Below are positions 10,856-20,498 of a stretch of 64,000 nt of DNA, piece by piece (positions within the stretch are counted from its first letter, which is position 1; every line of letters begins with the position of its first letter). The DNA is from Whitmania pigra (Eukaryota; Annelida; Clitellata; Hirudinida; Haemopidae): assembly GCA_021613335.1 (NCBI GenBank), contig JAJTWR010000044.1:3737501-3801500 (forward strand), in the 5' to 3' direction. The notes below the pieces were generated by a model. It did no database searches and was not told where the DNA came from. It was given only the letters and a program-made list of their open reading frames with translations. The translations under genes were made by a program, and so were the position numbers.

Positions 10856-13091
10856 ATGTCGTTATTTCGAGATCCGACTGTGGAACCTACAGAATCCGTT
10901 AAAGATATCAATTCAGTAATTGATTTAGGTGCTATACAACCTCGAGGAATAGCCTTTCCAACTACAAGTATACTTGTTGGAAATAAACTGAAATCATTAA
11001 AATTTCAACAATCTTGGTATGATGGGAGAGAATGGTTGGAGTACAGCATTTCTAAAGATGAAGCTCATTGCTTTTTTTGTTGTCTTTTCAAACCAAAAAA
11101 CTTAGCTAATAACAAATACGATCAGTTGTTGTTACCAACAAAGATTGGAAAAAAATGACAGGTAAAGATGGCAAGACACGAATCCAGCAAAGCTCATCTT
11201 TCTGCTGCTGAAAATTATCGACATAGAATTGCTGCAACTAACAGAAACTCATCGGTAGCTGCTAAATTGTCAAAAGCATTTTATGATCAGCAACAAAAAG
11301 AAATAGAAGAAAAAGCCAAAAATCGAAAAGTTCTCATTATAATTTTAGATATTATCAAATTTTTATCTAAGCAAAATTTAGCGTTCAGAGGCCATGATGA
11401 AAATTTTACATCTGATAATCGTGGGAACTTTTTAGAACTAGTAGAATTTTTAGGGAATTATTCACCGATACTTCGAGACTGGTTAGATAATCATCCCAAA
11501 AATGTTTCTTGGCTTAGTCCAGACATTCAAAACGAATTAATTGAACTTACCACTGATGAAGTTTTAGAAGAAATTTCAAAACAAGCTCAAGGGAGACTGA
11601 TCAGTATTATGTGTGATGAAGTGAGCGATCGATCCAACAACGAACTTATGAGTATCGTCATTAGATATGTCACTGATTCAGCCGAAAGAAAGCTTGATAG
11701 CCATAACCCAGGTGAAAAATACTTCTGCTAAAAGTTTAGTTGAAATAATATTGCAGCAGCTCAAACGTTTGAATCTTTCAATTCATAATATAATTGGACA
11801 GTGTTATGATGAAGCATCAAATATGTCGGGTATTTACAACGGCGTACAAGCTCAATTCAAAGAACTATCAGATAGAAAACCAGTGTTTATTCATTGTTGG
11901 GCTCATGTTTTGAATTTAGTTTTACAGGATGTCTGTAAATTAACAAAAAACTGCAATAAAGTATTTGATTTGCTGCAGAAAGTTTTTGTTATTGTAGAGG
12001 GTTCGCCAAAGCGTCATGATGAATACATGAATGCCATCAGAGGTTTACATTTGGAAAATGGTTTACTTGCATTGCAGTCATTATCTGGAACAAGATGGTC
12101 AGCAAGATGTATAAATTTGCGAATTGTTCACAGATGTTTGCCAGCAATTATTAAATGTTTGGGACATCGCAGTGATTCAGATTCAGCTGGCTTACTCAAA
12201 GCAATTAAAGAACCGGTTTTCATTTTTGGGCTAGAATTTTTGGTTCAAGTGTTTATGTTGGTAAACGCAGCGTCGCAGGCTCTGCAAAATAAAGATATTG
12301 ACCTTGCGGCAGCTGCAAGATCTATAGATGAATTAAAAGCTGGATTGAATAGCATGGATTGTGAAGAAGAATTCGATCTACTTTTTGAAAAATCAAAAAT
12401 TTATTATGGTAAACTGGGAATCAATGAGGAGTATACAAACAATAAAAGAGCACGTAAAGTTCCTGCAGCTCTTCAAAAATGTGTAATGGACCAGTTTCTG
12501 ACAAAACCTGTTTCAGATAACATAATACATTCCTCTGACAGTAACCTCAGTCTCGTAGATCAATTTAAAGTTCAAATGCGTGTTGATTTTTTCAGACCAG
12601 TCTTAGACTGCATTAAATCCTCTCTTGAATCCAGATTCAATACAGACTGTGTTAAATTAATTCAATATATTCCATCTGTTTTGCCAAAATCGTGGAGCGA
12701 AGAAGGCATCCGAAATTTGGCTAACTTGGCTAGAATTGATGATGATTTATGTGTTATTGAATCTAAATTGGTGATGAAGTGTGAAAATTATCGTTTATTA
12801 GAATCTTTATCAGGCTTAGCTCAATCAATGGTGAGTCATGCACACGACAAAGTTTACAAATGTTACTACCAATTAATAGTTTTTTTGATGGCTTTGCCAG
12901 TTACTTCCGCAACGTGCGAAAGATCACATAGCAAAGTAGATATAATCAAATCTGCCTTAAGATCGTCAATGACATCAGAAAAATTAGAACAACTTGTCTT
13001 ATTGTCATGTGAGAAAACTATAATGAACGCCATCAATTTATCAGTTGTTGTTGACAGTTTTGCGTCAACACCAAGAGGTCTTCCCATTTAA
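10856..13091 (+). pseudogene. hAT transposase, ZMYM1-like group, near full length but frameshifted
   Basis: The N-terminus (10856-11158) has a TTF-type finger region with WYDGREWLEYSISKDEAHCF and FCCLF. The second frame (11168-11731) includes HESSKAHLSAAE, LAFRGHDEN and the first catalytic block, SIMCDEVSDRSNNELMSIV. The third frame (11667-13091) starts in VKNTSAKSLVEIILQQL and has IIGQCYDEASNMSG with the second aspartate, VFIHCWAHVLNLVLQDV, and the C-terminal LPVTSATCERSHSKVDIIKS with the catalytic glutamate. Three frame changes are seen: two near 11130-11170 and one near 11690. The few lesions suggest fairly recent death. Confidence 0.88.
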
Positions 13092-13427
13092 ATACGCAAT
13101 TTACCTAGATTTTCATTTATTAGTGTAATTTTTATATAATGTGATCGTAATTAAAAAAGAACATTTTTATCTGTATAATGACATAATGATATATATATAA
13201 CCTTTTTTAAATAAAATTTGAACCTCATTTTGTGTTAATTTGAAAAAAGTTTTTACGGGAGTTTGTTTCTTATTTTTCTTCATTATATATTAAAAAACAC
13301 AGTTCTTCAAAAATAGCTGATATCATCATATGCTCCATCTACCATTATAAAATTTAACCACTTTCAGCATTGTAAACGCTAATATCCGTTACAATTTTAG
13401 CTATATTTAATATGCACTATAACATAT

Positions 13428-13736
13428 TGTTGTAAACTTAGATTTTTGGAAATTAATTAAGTTTATATTGCTAATATAATTAAATTTGTACTTAATTATA
13501 TTTGGCATCTTTTCCGGGCACGTGGGATATATTTTTGCTACAGAAAAGCATTCTCGATAATCACCTGACAAACAACGAGAATCAAGACAACTTAGAAGCC
13601 CAAATAACCATTTGCATCCTTAAGTACCTCAATTCCTTAAACGCTTAACTTCTATTATTCAGTTCCGTTAACTGAATACCTGCTCTAATAAACTTATTAG
13701 TTAACTTACTTATTTGCGGACCCCCGGGTTATTTCA
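13428..13736 (+). repeat. 5' LTR of the gag-only element
   Basis: 309 bp, starts TGTTGTAAACTTAG and ends GGGTTATTTCA. It contains AATAAA-like words near its 3' part, and CACGTG within CGGGCACGTGGG. It is followed at once by the primer-binding site. Confidence 0.93.
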
Positions 13737-13756
13737 TTGGTGTCAGGAGTGGGATC
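13737..13756 (+). promoter_or_regulatory. Primer-binding site, probably tRNA-Leu
   Basis: TTGGTGTCAGGAGTGGGATC begins one base after the LTR's terminal CA. TGGTGTCAGGAGTGGG is complementary to the CCA-bearing 3' end of an animal leucine tRNA of the ...CACTTCTGACACCA type, with one mismatch. The tRNA assignment rests on my knowledge of that tRNA end. Confidence 0.7.
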
Positions 13757-13769
13757 CAAAAAGTAAGTC

Positions 13770-14972
13770 ATGAGCAAGGTCTTAGAAGATTTAACTTTTG
13801 CTGGAATGAGACGTGAGCTTAAGTTGAGGCAAATGGATTCGAAAGGCTCCAGGGAAGAATTGCAGGATCGCCTGCTGTCGTGGATAGTAGACCAGGGTGA
13901 GGATCCAGAAGCTTATACTTTTGTTGATCCGGGTCTGAAATGGGTGATGGGAAATATGGATAAAATGATGCAAAGCTTTGAAGAAAAGATGGAAAAAGTA
14001 ACTGAGGTTTTCTCCAACAAGGCCTCTACTAGCTACCAACCGGAGGAGACTCCATCAAGCACCATAAACATCATGCCAGCTGGGGCCTCAGCAGTGTACC
14101 CGATTGCCACACTGGTTTCGGTTGAGAAGGAGACCGAGGAAATTGTAGATGGAAGAACTTTGGAAAGCGAAGTGTTTCTTCCATGGAGTGAGGAATCGGG
14201 AATGGAGCTGAGGGAAGAGCTGGGTGAGGAGAACGGTGCTGAGGAGACCTTTGCTGAGGTGAGTGAGGCCAGTTTGGTGGTTGACGGGGACAGTCCAATA
14301 GTAGAGCTTTCCATAAAGATGGGCACTGTAGAGAATAAAGACAACGGTGAGCTGAGGAAGAGTTTCGCAAACTCCAGAGAGGTCGCGCCAGTGCCCGATG
14401 AGCCAGTTCCGTGCACGATTGCCTCGTTGGTGTCGGTTGTGGAAATAGTTGAAGGAGGGACTTTGGTAGAGACCAGAGTGGAGCCTCCTCGCGTTGAGGA
14501 ATCAGTAGAGGAACTGGACCTGGAGAGCAGTGGCGAGCGATTTGAGTTGGGGGTTTCCGAATTCGATTCAGCTGTGGATGTTGTGGAGGTTGGAGCTGCG
14601 GATGTCATTGTAACTGAGAGTGGAGATGTTGGCGGTGAAGTACTCGGCGGTCCTGAGTACGTGGTTCGTAAGGTTGGATCAATGTCTGAGGAGTTCATTT
14701 GTGGAGTTCTCAGCCAAGGCGGACTTTCTGGCCTTCGGAGGTCGTCGGAGACTCGAGGCGAGCATTTAGTGCTGTTGGTTGTTTTGCTGATCTTTTTCAG
14801 TAAGCGTTTTAGTAGAGATACCAGAGGAGGACGGGCTCGCATTGAAACAATGGTGATACATGGGCACCATGTTAGAGATTGTGTCCCGAGAGTAAAAATG
14901 AAGGTGGCACACATTCCCCAACTGGCGAAGTACCACGGGGAGCAGCAGTCTGTTCGGGACGAACAGATTTAA
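13770..14972 (+). CDS. Gag-like protein with N-terminal SAP domain
   Basis: An intact 400-codon frame starts 34 bp after the LTR and stops directly before the polypurine tract. Residues 5-40 (LEDLTFAGMRRELKLRQ, then GSREELQDRLLSW) fit a SAP domain, the helix-extended-loop-helix found at the N-terminus of some Gypsy Gag proteins. Residues 60-80 hold a short helix (MDKMMQSFEEKMEKV). The remainder is low-complexity and Glu/Val/Ser-rich, with a repeated TIASLVSV/IATLVSV phrase at roughly residues 110 and 215. I see no CCHC knuckle and no capsid major-homology region. It may package the element's RNA using a partner's particle, which is inference. The antisense strand is also open over much of its length because of codon composition. 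Confidence 0.8.
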   Translation: MSKVLEDLTFAGMRRELKLRQMDSKGSREELQDRLLSWIVDQGEDPEAYTFVDPGLKWVMGNMDKMMQSFEEKMEKVTEVFSNKASTSYQPEETPSSTINIMPAGASAVYPIATLVSVEKETEEIVDGRTLESEVFLPWSEESGMELREELGEENGAEETFAEVSEASLVVDGDSPIVELSIKMGTVENKDNGELRKSFANSREVAPVPDEPVPCTIASLVSVVEIVEGGTLVETRVEPPRVEESVEELDLESSGERFELGVSEFDSAVDVVEVGAADVIVTESGDVGGEVLGGPEYVVRKVGSMSEEFICGVLSQGGLSGLRRSSETRGEHLVLLVVLLIFFSKRFSRDTRGGRARIETMVIHGHHVRDCVPRVKMKVAHIPQLAKYHGEQQSVRDEQI

Positions 14973-14979
14973 GGAGGGT
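14971..14979 (+). promoter_or_regulatory. Polypurine tract of the gag-only element
   Basis: AAGGAGGG lies immediately after the gag stop codon and a few bases before the 3' LTR, where plus-strand priming is expected. Confidence 0.75.
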
Positions 14980-14983
14980 GTAA

Positions 14984-15292
14984 TGTTGTAAACTTAGATT
15001 TTTGGAAATTAATTAAGTTTATATTGCTAATATAATTAAATTTGTACTTAATTATATTTGGCATCTTTTCCGGGCACGTGGGATATATTTTTGCTACAGA
15101 AAAGCATTCTCGATAATCACCTGACAAACAACGAGAATCAAGACAACTTAGAAGCCCAAATAACCATTTGCATCCTTAAGTACCTCAATTCCTTAAACGC
15201 TTAACTTCTATTATTCAGTTCCGTTAACTGAATACCTGCTCTAATAAACTTATTAGTTAACTTACTTATTTGCAGACCCCCGGGTTATTTCA
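14984..15292 (+). repeat. 3' LTR of the gag-only element
   Basis: 309 bp, the same length as the 5' LTR, with a single visible base difference near its end. Followed by ATAT. Confidence 0.93.
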
Positions 15293-15409
15293 ATATGTAT
15301 TATATGAGAATGGTCATATCCCCAAACAATCGGTTTAAGTTCACCCTTGCGTAGTAAATTTTATGAAAAATTGGACCCCCCCTGTCAAGAAAAGTCAGCT
15401 ACGCCCCTG

Positions 15410-15656
15410 TTCTTACCTACGTACAGCAGAACTGGTCCAAAGTAAATGTTCACAACTGGAACTGTGTTTCTGAAGATGACATGGAGGAAGGTGAATAGAC
15501 TGATGTAATATTGTAGATTTTTAGTAATTTTTTTCTTCTAAAGCTCAAATGAGGAATAAAATTCAATCGATTACTTCAATGTATTTAGTCGATAAAATGA
15601 TGTTACATAAAAAATCGAGTAATATTGAACGATTTTCGAACACTGTACTTGCTTAA
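15410..15656 (+). mobile_element. TA-type element X, copy A, right piece
   Basis: It continues the sequence interrupted at 10406. GTAAATGTTCACAACTG, TGTTTCTGAAGATGACATGG and GAATAGACTGATGTAATATT match the complement of 28160-28280. Similarity becomes weak after 15592. ACTTGCTTA near 15656 may be the degenerate right terminus (compare CATGCTTA in copy B). Confidence 0.65.
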
Positions 15657-15905
15657 CTATAAAAAATTCAAGTGTTCGTAATGTCAGTATAACTGGCATT
15701 GCCATTTCCTACTCAATTAACATCAAAAATCGTCAAAATCGATCATTAGTTATTTCAACTAAAAGACGAAGAAGTGTGGGGACACTGAACTTCGTCCTAC
15801 TTACATCATCACACACTTAGCTCCTCCCACACCGCCCTACAACTTCTCTAGGCTACAAGCATGCAGGACAACAACAATGACTTGGCGCGCGGCGGTGGAC
15901 TCCTT

Positions 15906-15957
15906 ATTTATTTATTTATTTGATTATAGTCCGTTGCATAACTGAGATGATTTGGAC
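15906..15957 (-). mobile_element. Tail-only retroposon insertion, 52 bp, exact 12-bp duplication
   Basis: On the minus strand the insert reads GTCCAAATCATCTCAG, TTATGCAACGGACT, then a TAATCAAATAAAT tail. GGTGGACTCCTT flanks it exactly (15894-15905 and 15958-15969). The insert starts at the first G of the hairpin stem, with no upstream element sequence at all. Confidence 0.93.
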
Positions 15958-16013
15958 GGTGGACTCCTTTGTTTCAAGGTCTATATAAGGAGCCAGAAGG
16001 AAACACTCATCCC

Positions 16014-16141
16014 GTAGTGCGCCCGCATGGCCTAACGGTTAAGGCTGCGCCTCTCACGATGGCAGCACTGGATTCAAACCCCGCTGCGGGAGCACCGTCC
16101 TAATCATCTAGCTATGCAACGGACGTTAATAAAATACACAC
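16014..16141 (+). mobile_element. tRNA-derived SINE, full-length copy
   Basis: The head is tRNA-like. TGGCCTAACGGTTAAGG matches an RNA polymerase III A box. GGATTCAAACCCC matches a B box (GGTTCRANNCC type). GTGCGCCCGC at the start pairs with GCGGGAGCAC at the end of the tRNA part with one mismatch, like an acceptor stem. The body is very short and ends in CGTCCTAATCATCTAGC, TATGCAACGGACG and a TTAATAAAATACAC tail. That 3' part is the same hairpin tail as the I-like LINE, so the SINE presumably uses the LINE's enzyme. The A box resembles tRNA-Glu, but the source tRNA is uncertain. Confidence 0.88.
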
Positions 16142-16155
16142 GACACTCATCCTTA

Positions 16156-16248
16156 TCTTCATGATGGCAGCACGGGGTTCAAACCCCGCTGCGGGAGCAC
16201 CGTCCTAATCATCTAGGTATGCAATGGACGTTAATTAAACATTACATT
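16156..16248 (+). mobile_element. tRNA-derived SINE, 5'-truncated copy
   Basis: It starts inside the tRNA part (ATGATGGCAGCACGGGG), keeps the B box GGTTCAAACCCC, and ends with CGTCCTAATCATCTAGG and a TTAATTAAAC tail. It sits between two copies of ACACTCATCCTT. Confidence 0.88.
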
Positions 16249-16514
16249 ACACTCATCCTTAGTCCAAATCATCTCAGTTATGCAACGGACTATAATCAAA
16301 TAAATAATAAATAAATAAAGACACTCATCCTTTAGTCCAAATCATCCTAGTTATGCAACAGACTTTAATCAAATAAATAAATAAAGAGACTCATCCTTTA
16401 GTCCAAATCATCCTAGTTATGCAACGGACTTTAATCAAATAAATACAACGGACTTTAATCAAATAAATAAATAAAGACACTCATCCTTTCCCCGCTGCAC
16501 CGTCCTAATCATCT

Positions 16515-17643
16515 GGAACTACGTAAAAGCTCCTGAGGAATATGGTGCAAAAAATGATCATGGAAAACTTAAAAAACTGACGATTCGTCAGCAGAGACTC
16601 CTGGTAAGAAAGGCTTCTTCAGGTAAATTTTCAGCAAATCAAATTAGAAATGAACTTGATTTAAGAATTTGTAAAGGTACAGTGTTAAGTTATTTGAGAT
16701 CTAGTGGTATTTCATTATATGAAAAAAGATTAAAGATTCCAGCTCTTAAAAACCATCACAAGTTGGCAAGAGTGGAATGGGCCAAAACCATGCTCTCCAA
16801 CAGAGATGGCTGGGGCAATATTATTTTTTCAGATGAGAAGAAATTTAACCTGGATGGACCTGATAGTCATTAGTTCTATTGGCATGATCTCAGATTAGAA
16901 AAAGAAACATTTTTTAGTCGAAATCATGGAGCAGGATCGGTGATGATTTGGGGAGGAATTTCCAGTGAAGGATTGACTGAATTAGCCTTTCTGGATGGGA
17001 GACAGTCTTCTGTGGATTACATCAAAGTTTTAGATGATCATCTGTTGCCTTTTGGGGAAGATTATTATGGAGGAAATTTTATTTTCCAACAAGATAATGC
17101 CCTGATCCACACTTCCAAGTTGACAAAGACATTTTTCCAGAGGAGAAATTTGAAAGTTATGAGTTGGCCAGCTTGTTCCCCGGACTTAAATCCTATAGAA
17201 AACGTTTGGGGAATGTTGTCAAGACTTGTTTGCAACAATGGAAGGCAGTTTCATTCAAAATCTGACCTGGTAAACGCCATTAGGAATGCCTGGAAAGAAA
17301 TTTCTTAAAAACTCTTATAAAATGAATGGACAATAGATGTTTTGAAGTTATTGAAAATACAGGAAACATTATTTCATATTAATAAACTTTTTTCCTGTTT
17401 TTTTTCACAAAGTTTTTAGTCATTTTTCGATGATTTTTGCAAGTGTCTTTTATGGTTATTGGACGCCCCGAAATCACGTTTTTGGAATTTAAAAATTAAT
17501 GCACGAACATATTTTGATGAAAATTTAAGAGATAATCACAAATATATAAATACATAACATATTAAAATTTCCCTACAATCAAATTTTTCTTTATCGAGTT
17601 ATTACGAAATAATGGGGTGTCCTTATGGTTTCTGTCCTGACTG
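16515..17643 (+). mobile_element. Tc1-like transposon, copy 1, 5'-truncated
   Basis: Coding sequence starts abruptly at the SINE scrap, so the left end is lost. The right end reads GGGGTGTCCTTATGG, TTTCTGTCCTGACTG, ending at 17643 and followed by TA, as expected for a Tc1 family with CAGT termini. The right end matches that of copy 2 at about 30155-30175. The TA lies at the start of a TA-rich microsatellite. Confidence 0.85.
16518..17308 (+). pseudogene. Tc1-like DD34E transposase, one stop, N-terminus missing
   Basis: The frame begins within the DNA-binding domain (YVKAPEEYGAKNDHG, KKLTIRQQRLLVRKASSGK). The catalytic triad is visible: NIIFSDEKKFNLDGPD (first D), NFIFQQDNALIHTS (second D) and SPDLNPIENVWG (E). 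Thirty-four residues separate the second D and the E, so it is a DD34E Tc1 enzyme. A TAG stop follows DGPDSH at about 16873, after which the same frame continues with FYWHDLRLEKETFF. Apart from that stop and the lost N-terminus, the protein is intact through AIRNAWKEIS. It would cut and paste the element at TA. Confidence 0.9.
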
Positions 17644-17757
17644 TATAATATAATATAATATAATATGATATAATATGATATGATACGATACGATACGATA
17701 CGATACGATACGATACGATACGATACGATATGATATGACATGACATGACATGACAAG
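17644..17757. repeat. Pentanucleotide microsatellite with changing unit
   Basis: The run moves through ATAAT, ATGAT, ATACG (nine or so units), ATATG and ATGAC units, all 5-mers in phase. The successive unit changes look like stepwise point mutations spread by slippage. It starts at the TA that borders the Tc1 right end. The open frame across it on the minus strand is an artefact. Confidence 0.9.
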
Positions 17758-19642
17758 CGAAGAAATTTTATGTGTGTCTGTGTACCTGGCAGTGGATATT
17801 TACCCACAATTGTCATATTGATTGCATTTGTAAATAAATTCCACGACCATTTCTTTGACACATAATTGAGATTCTCCAGTCTATCACACCACTTTTTTGC
17901 ATTATATGCCTGATAACCATCACTGCCATTACAGACCTATTATCCAAACCTATTTGGCTGTTTCCTTTTGAACATTTTGGCTCTATGATGCCCATAGAAT
18001 TGTATAGTGAACACATCATTACTGATGCTATAAGTGAAACCATCATACTTTAGCAAGGCACTGTTCATCATTACTTTGGTCATCTTAGTATCCGCTAAAG
18101 TACTTTGCTAAACACGTGCACTAACAGGACAACATTGAAGTGGGTTTTGAACCCGTAAAAACCCAAAACAACTAAAAATCAAAAAATTAAATTTAAATCT
18201 TCAAACTAATCTACAATTTCTTAACAAAATTAATATAGGAAAATTAAATAATTAATAAATTATTAATAAAGTAATTAATTAGGCTTTATATCAACTAGTT
18301 TTTGTTTGAAAAGTAATAAATAACATGAACTTTTACAATTAAAATACCTGAATCCTCTTGAAATCAATTTATAATTACGGCCACGTGTGCTAAGGAGAAC
18401 CACCCAACTTTCCAGAAGTGGAACATCGTCCAAAACATTATCTCGTATACAAGCAAACAAATATTATTCAATCGCATACCATCACCAAATCAGGACTGTT
18501 TTACAGCATAAGCATGGTTGAAACATGCCTATCTCTGTAAAATCTTTCCTTTGCAAGACAATTTACAATTAACACAAAAAATCACAAAAATCGCGATTTT
18601 TAACATAAATTTTAACGCTGAAAATATTATTATTTTTATTCACTTTTAAAGATTTATCATAGAGCTGCTTGTGGACTTTCAAAAAAATACTTAACATTCC
18701 CTATAAAAGTATGACTACATAAACGAGCGAAAATCATGATATTCCACATTGGAACGTTGGGAGCTAAAAGGTTAAACTGTACTTTTTATCAAATAAAAAT
18801 TAATTAAATTGCTCATTTGAGATTCAATGTAATTACAAAATTGCTCAATGTTACTACGAATAATATCTCTAAATTGTACAGTTATATGCATTTGTCACAA
18901 TAGATCTGTTGACAAAGTGGTCTGGTTTTTCATTCATTATCTCAAGTTATCCAGAGTTTAAAGCTAAAGCTCAAGACTTTGAATTGCATCCATGCTCGGT
19001 TTTTTGATTTGGTTTGTTAACCAAACATCTTCTAATCAATGCCTGGGTGAGAGACTATTCGAGACTTCGATAAAGAGGTGTCAACACATCATTTGCGCGA
19101 CTTGTAATCGGGAGTTATTGCACATCCAAATTACGAAACTGGCAATGGCATCTGTGCCAAGCATATTGAAGAACATGATTATAAGACACCTTTTGATTTT
19201 TCGTTTGCAAGACTGCAGGCCAAATGATCCTAGTTTTCTACGCCGCTCTTATTTTATTACATTAAAGCATAATCTCCAGGTTTCGGAGCATATAATATTA
19301 AAGTTTTGTTGCCATCTAATACAAAGATCGAAGATAATTGGGCTCTGTTCTGCGCTAGCATGCTTTGAGGAATATCTCGTTTATTCTTGAGCCTGTTCCT
19401 ACATAGGTCATACCTTGAGAAAGCAATTCTTTTGCCAGAGCAACAGTATAGGGGTTATATCCCACCGACCACATTTGAACCAAGGTGATATCACTGTTTT
19501 CACAACACGTGCAACCTTATTCTGATCTCTGACGTCATTTGGTTGCATTCCAAGATAAACATCAGTGTTTATTGGATAGATAGTGGCACTGCCACAGCAC
19601 CACCACGCCTTTATTCCGTATTAGGCACGTTTACTTGGAATG
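17758..19642. other. No gene seen
   Basis: AT-rich DNA without recognisable motifs. Open frames at 17813-18046, 18275-18460 (minus) and 18992-19390 (plus) carry no domain I know and lack splice context I could support. Confidence 0.45.
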
Positions 19643-19792
19643 TGTAGTGACTGCACATCCCTACTAAGGATGTTTTGTTTTTGATTTCCGAGTTTTACCG
19701 CGTTGATGCTTGTTGTCGTCGTCAATCCGTTTATGAATGATACCGATTGTACGTTCGATTAAAGTCAAGTGTTAGCCTGGTTCATTACTTCA
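19643..19792 (+). repeat. Gypsy-1 5' LTR
   Basis: 150 bp, TGTAGTGACTGC to TTACTTCA. Followed by TTGGTGACCCC, the usual start of a Gypsy primer-binding site. The 3' LTR has TATAGTG at its start and a short deletion (TTGTCCTCAATTT against TTGTCGTCGTCAATCCG). Confidence 0.88.
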
Positions 19793-19813
19793 TTGGTGAC
19801 CCCAAACTCAAAA

Positions 19814-20419
19814 ATGGAATCGCAAGCTACTTCAATTTCTATAAAACCGATTGTTTTCAACCCAGCCGAGGCATCGGCTTGGTTCAGAATAATGGAAGCA
19901 CAATTTACTCTTTCCAACATCACGGTTAGCTCAACAAGGTTTTACCACGTATTGGCAGCCCTACCAGGATCTGTGGTAATGAGCCTTGATGATGACACTG
20001 TCGAGGCCATGGATTACGACCGCCTGAAGAGTGCAGTGCTTGAGCAAACCATGCCCAACAAAGCGGAGCTCTTCGACCAGTACCTGCAACAAAATCCGCT
20101 AACAGGCAGGCCTTCGCAACATTTGGTAGCAATGAGAAAGCTAGCACAACAAGTTGGTGCACCTGAAGTCATGGTTCGCCACAAGTTCCAAAAATTGTTG
20201 CCTGCCAATTTGGCCCTCGTCATTGCAGCACAGAAGAATTTGTCTTTGGAAGAGGTTGGGAAATTGGGAGACGAGTTGATTACCATGACATCAGTTCTAC
20301 ACACACAGACGATCCAGGAACCAGCACTTCTGTCAGAAGAAACACAGGAACCAATAGAACTCTGGAGCCATTCACCCCAGGTCAACTACCAAAAGTGCAC
20401 ACATTTATTTTGGTCCTGA
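19814..20419 (+). pseudogene. Gypsy-1 gag, capsid region
   Basis: The frame begins MESQATSISIKPIVFNP 22 bp after the LTR. ASAWFRIMEAQFTL and STRFYHVLAALPGSVV fit the capsid region of Gag proteins of this Gypsy lineage. The rest is helical, with KAELFDQYLQQNPLTGRPSQ, and LLPANLALVIAAQKNLSLEE. It runs to a stop at 20419. A zinc knuckle is not evident; sequence downstream (20410-20500) continues in another frame toward the protease, so a frameshift lies near 20390. Gag would form the particle that packages the RNA. Confidence 0.8.
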
Positions 20420-20498
20420 GGCTAAATCCTGCCGATCCTGGTGCGTAACGCCAGACAAGCACGGTGCCCGAGTTACCCAGTCTCGGAATGCTTCTCCG

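Larger units (their letters stand above)
13428..15292 (+). mobile_element. Non-autonomous LTR retrotransposon carrying only a gag-like gene
   Basis: Two 309-bp LTRs (13428-13736 and 14984-15292), TG...CA at the ends, differ visibly at one base near the 3' end (TTGCGGACC against TTGCAGACC). ATAT flanks the element (13424-13427, 15293-15296), a 4-bp duplication. The 1.25-kb interior holds one complete open frame and nothing else. No protease, reverse transcriptase, RNase H or integrase is present, so its enzymes must come from a relative. The LTR identity makes it one of the youngest insertions here. Confidence 0.92.
10407..15409 (+). mobile_element. hAT transposon with exact 8-bp duplication, split by an LTR element
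   Basis: The left end is CAGCGGCGTAGCTGGCC and the right end is GTCAGCTACGCCCCTG, an inverted pair with subterminal GGACCCCCC blocks on both sides. TTCTTACC is duplicated exactly at 10399-10406 and 15410-15417. It carries a nearly complete but frameshifted transposase (10856-13091). The LTR element at 13428-15292 lies between the transposase and the right end; without it the hAT is 3.1 kb, a normal size. It is inserted in element X copy A. Confidence 0.92.
16003..16514 (+). repeat. Serial insertion array of SINE and LINE tails at one target
   Basis: Six copies of the same target word ACACTCATCC (16003, 16143, 16249, 16321, 16387 as AGACTCATCC, 16477) separate five inserts: the full SINE, the truncated SINE, and three tail-only units (16261-16320, 16334-16386, 16400-16476; the last has a partial internal duplication at 16447-16476). 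After the sixth target copy a SINE scrap (16490-16514) is fused to Tc1 coding sequence. Each unit ends in a TAAA-type tail that abuts the next target copy. This fits repeated target-primed insertion at one site; local tandem duplication is the alternative. Confidence 0.85.

Noticed and set aside
14033..14914. Long minus-strand frame (293 codons) across the LTR element
   Set aside because: It mirrors the intact plus-strand gag-like frame, and its Ser/Thr-rich product reflects the codon composition of the Glu/Val-rich sense strand.
16014..16141. Functional tRNA gene
   Set aside because: Box A and box B are present and the ends nearly pair, but the anticodon arm is not convincing, the unit continues into a LINE-like tail, and truncated and inverted copies exist; it is a SINE.
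17562..17861. Minus-strand frame with SYRIV repeats
   Set aside because: Translation of the pentanucleotide microsatellite.
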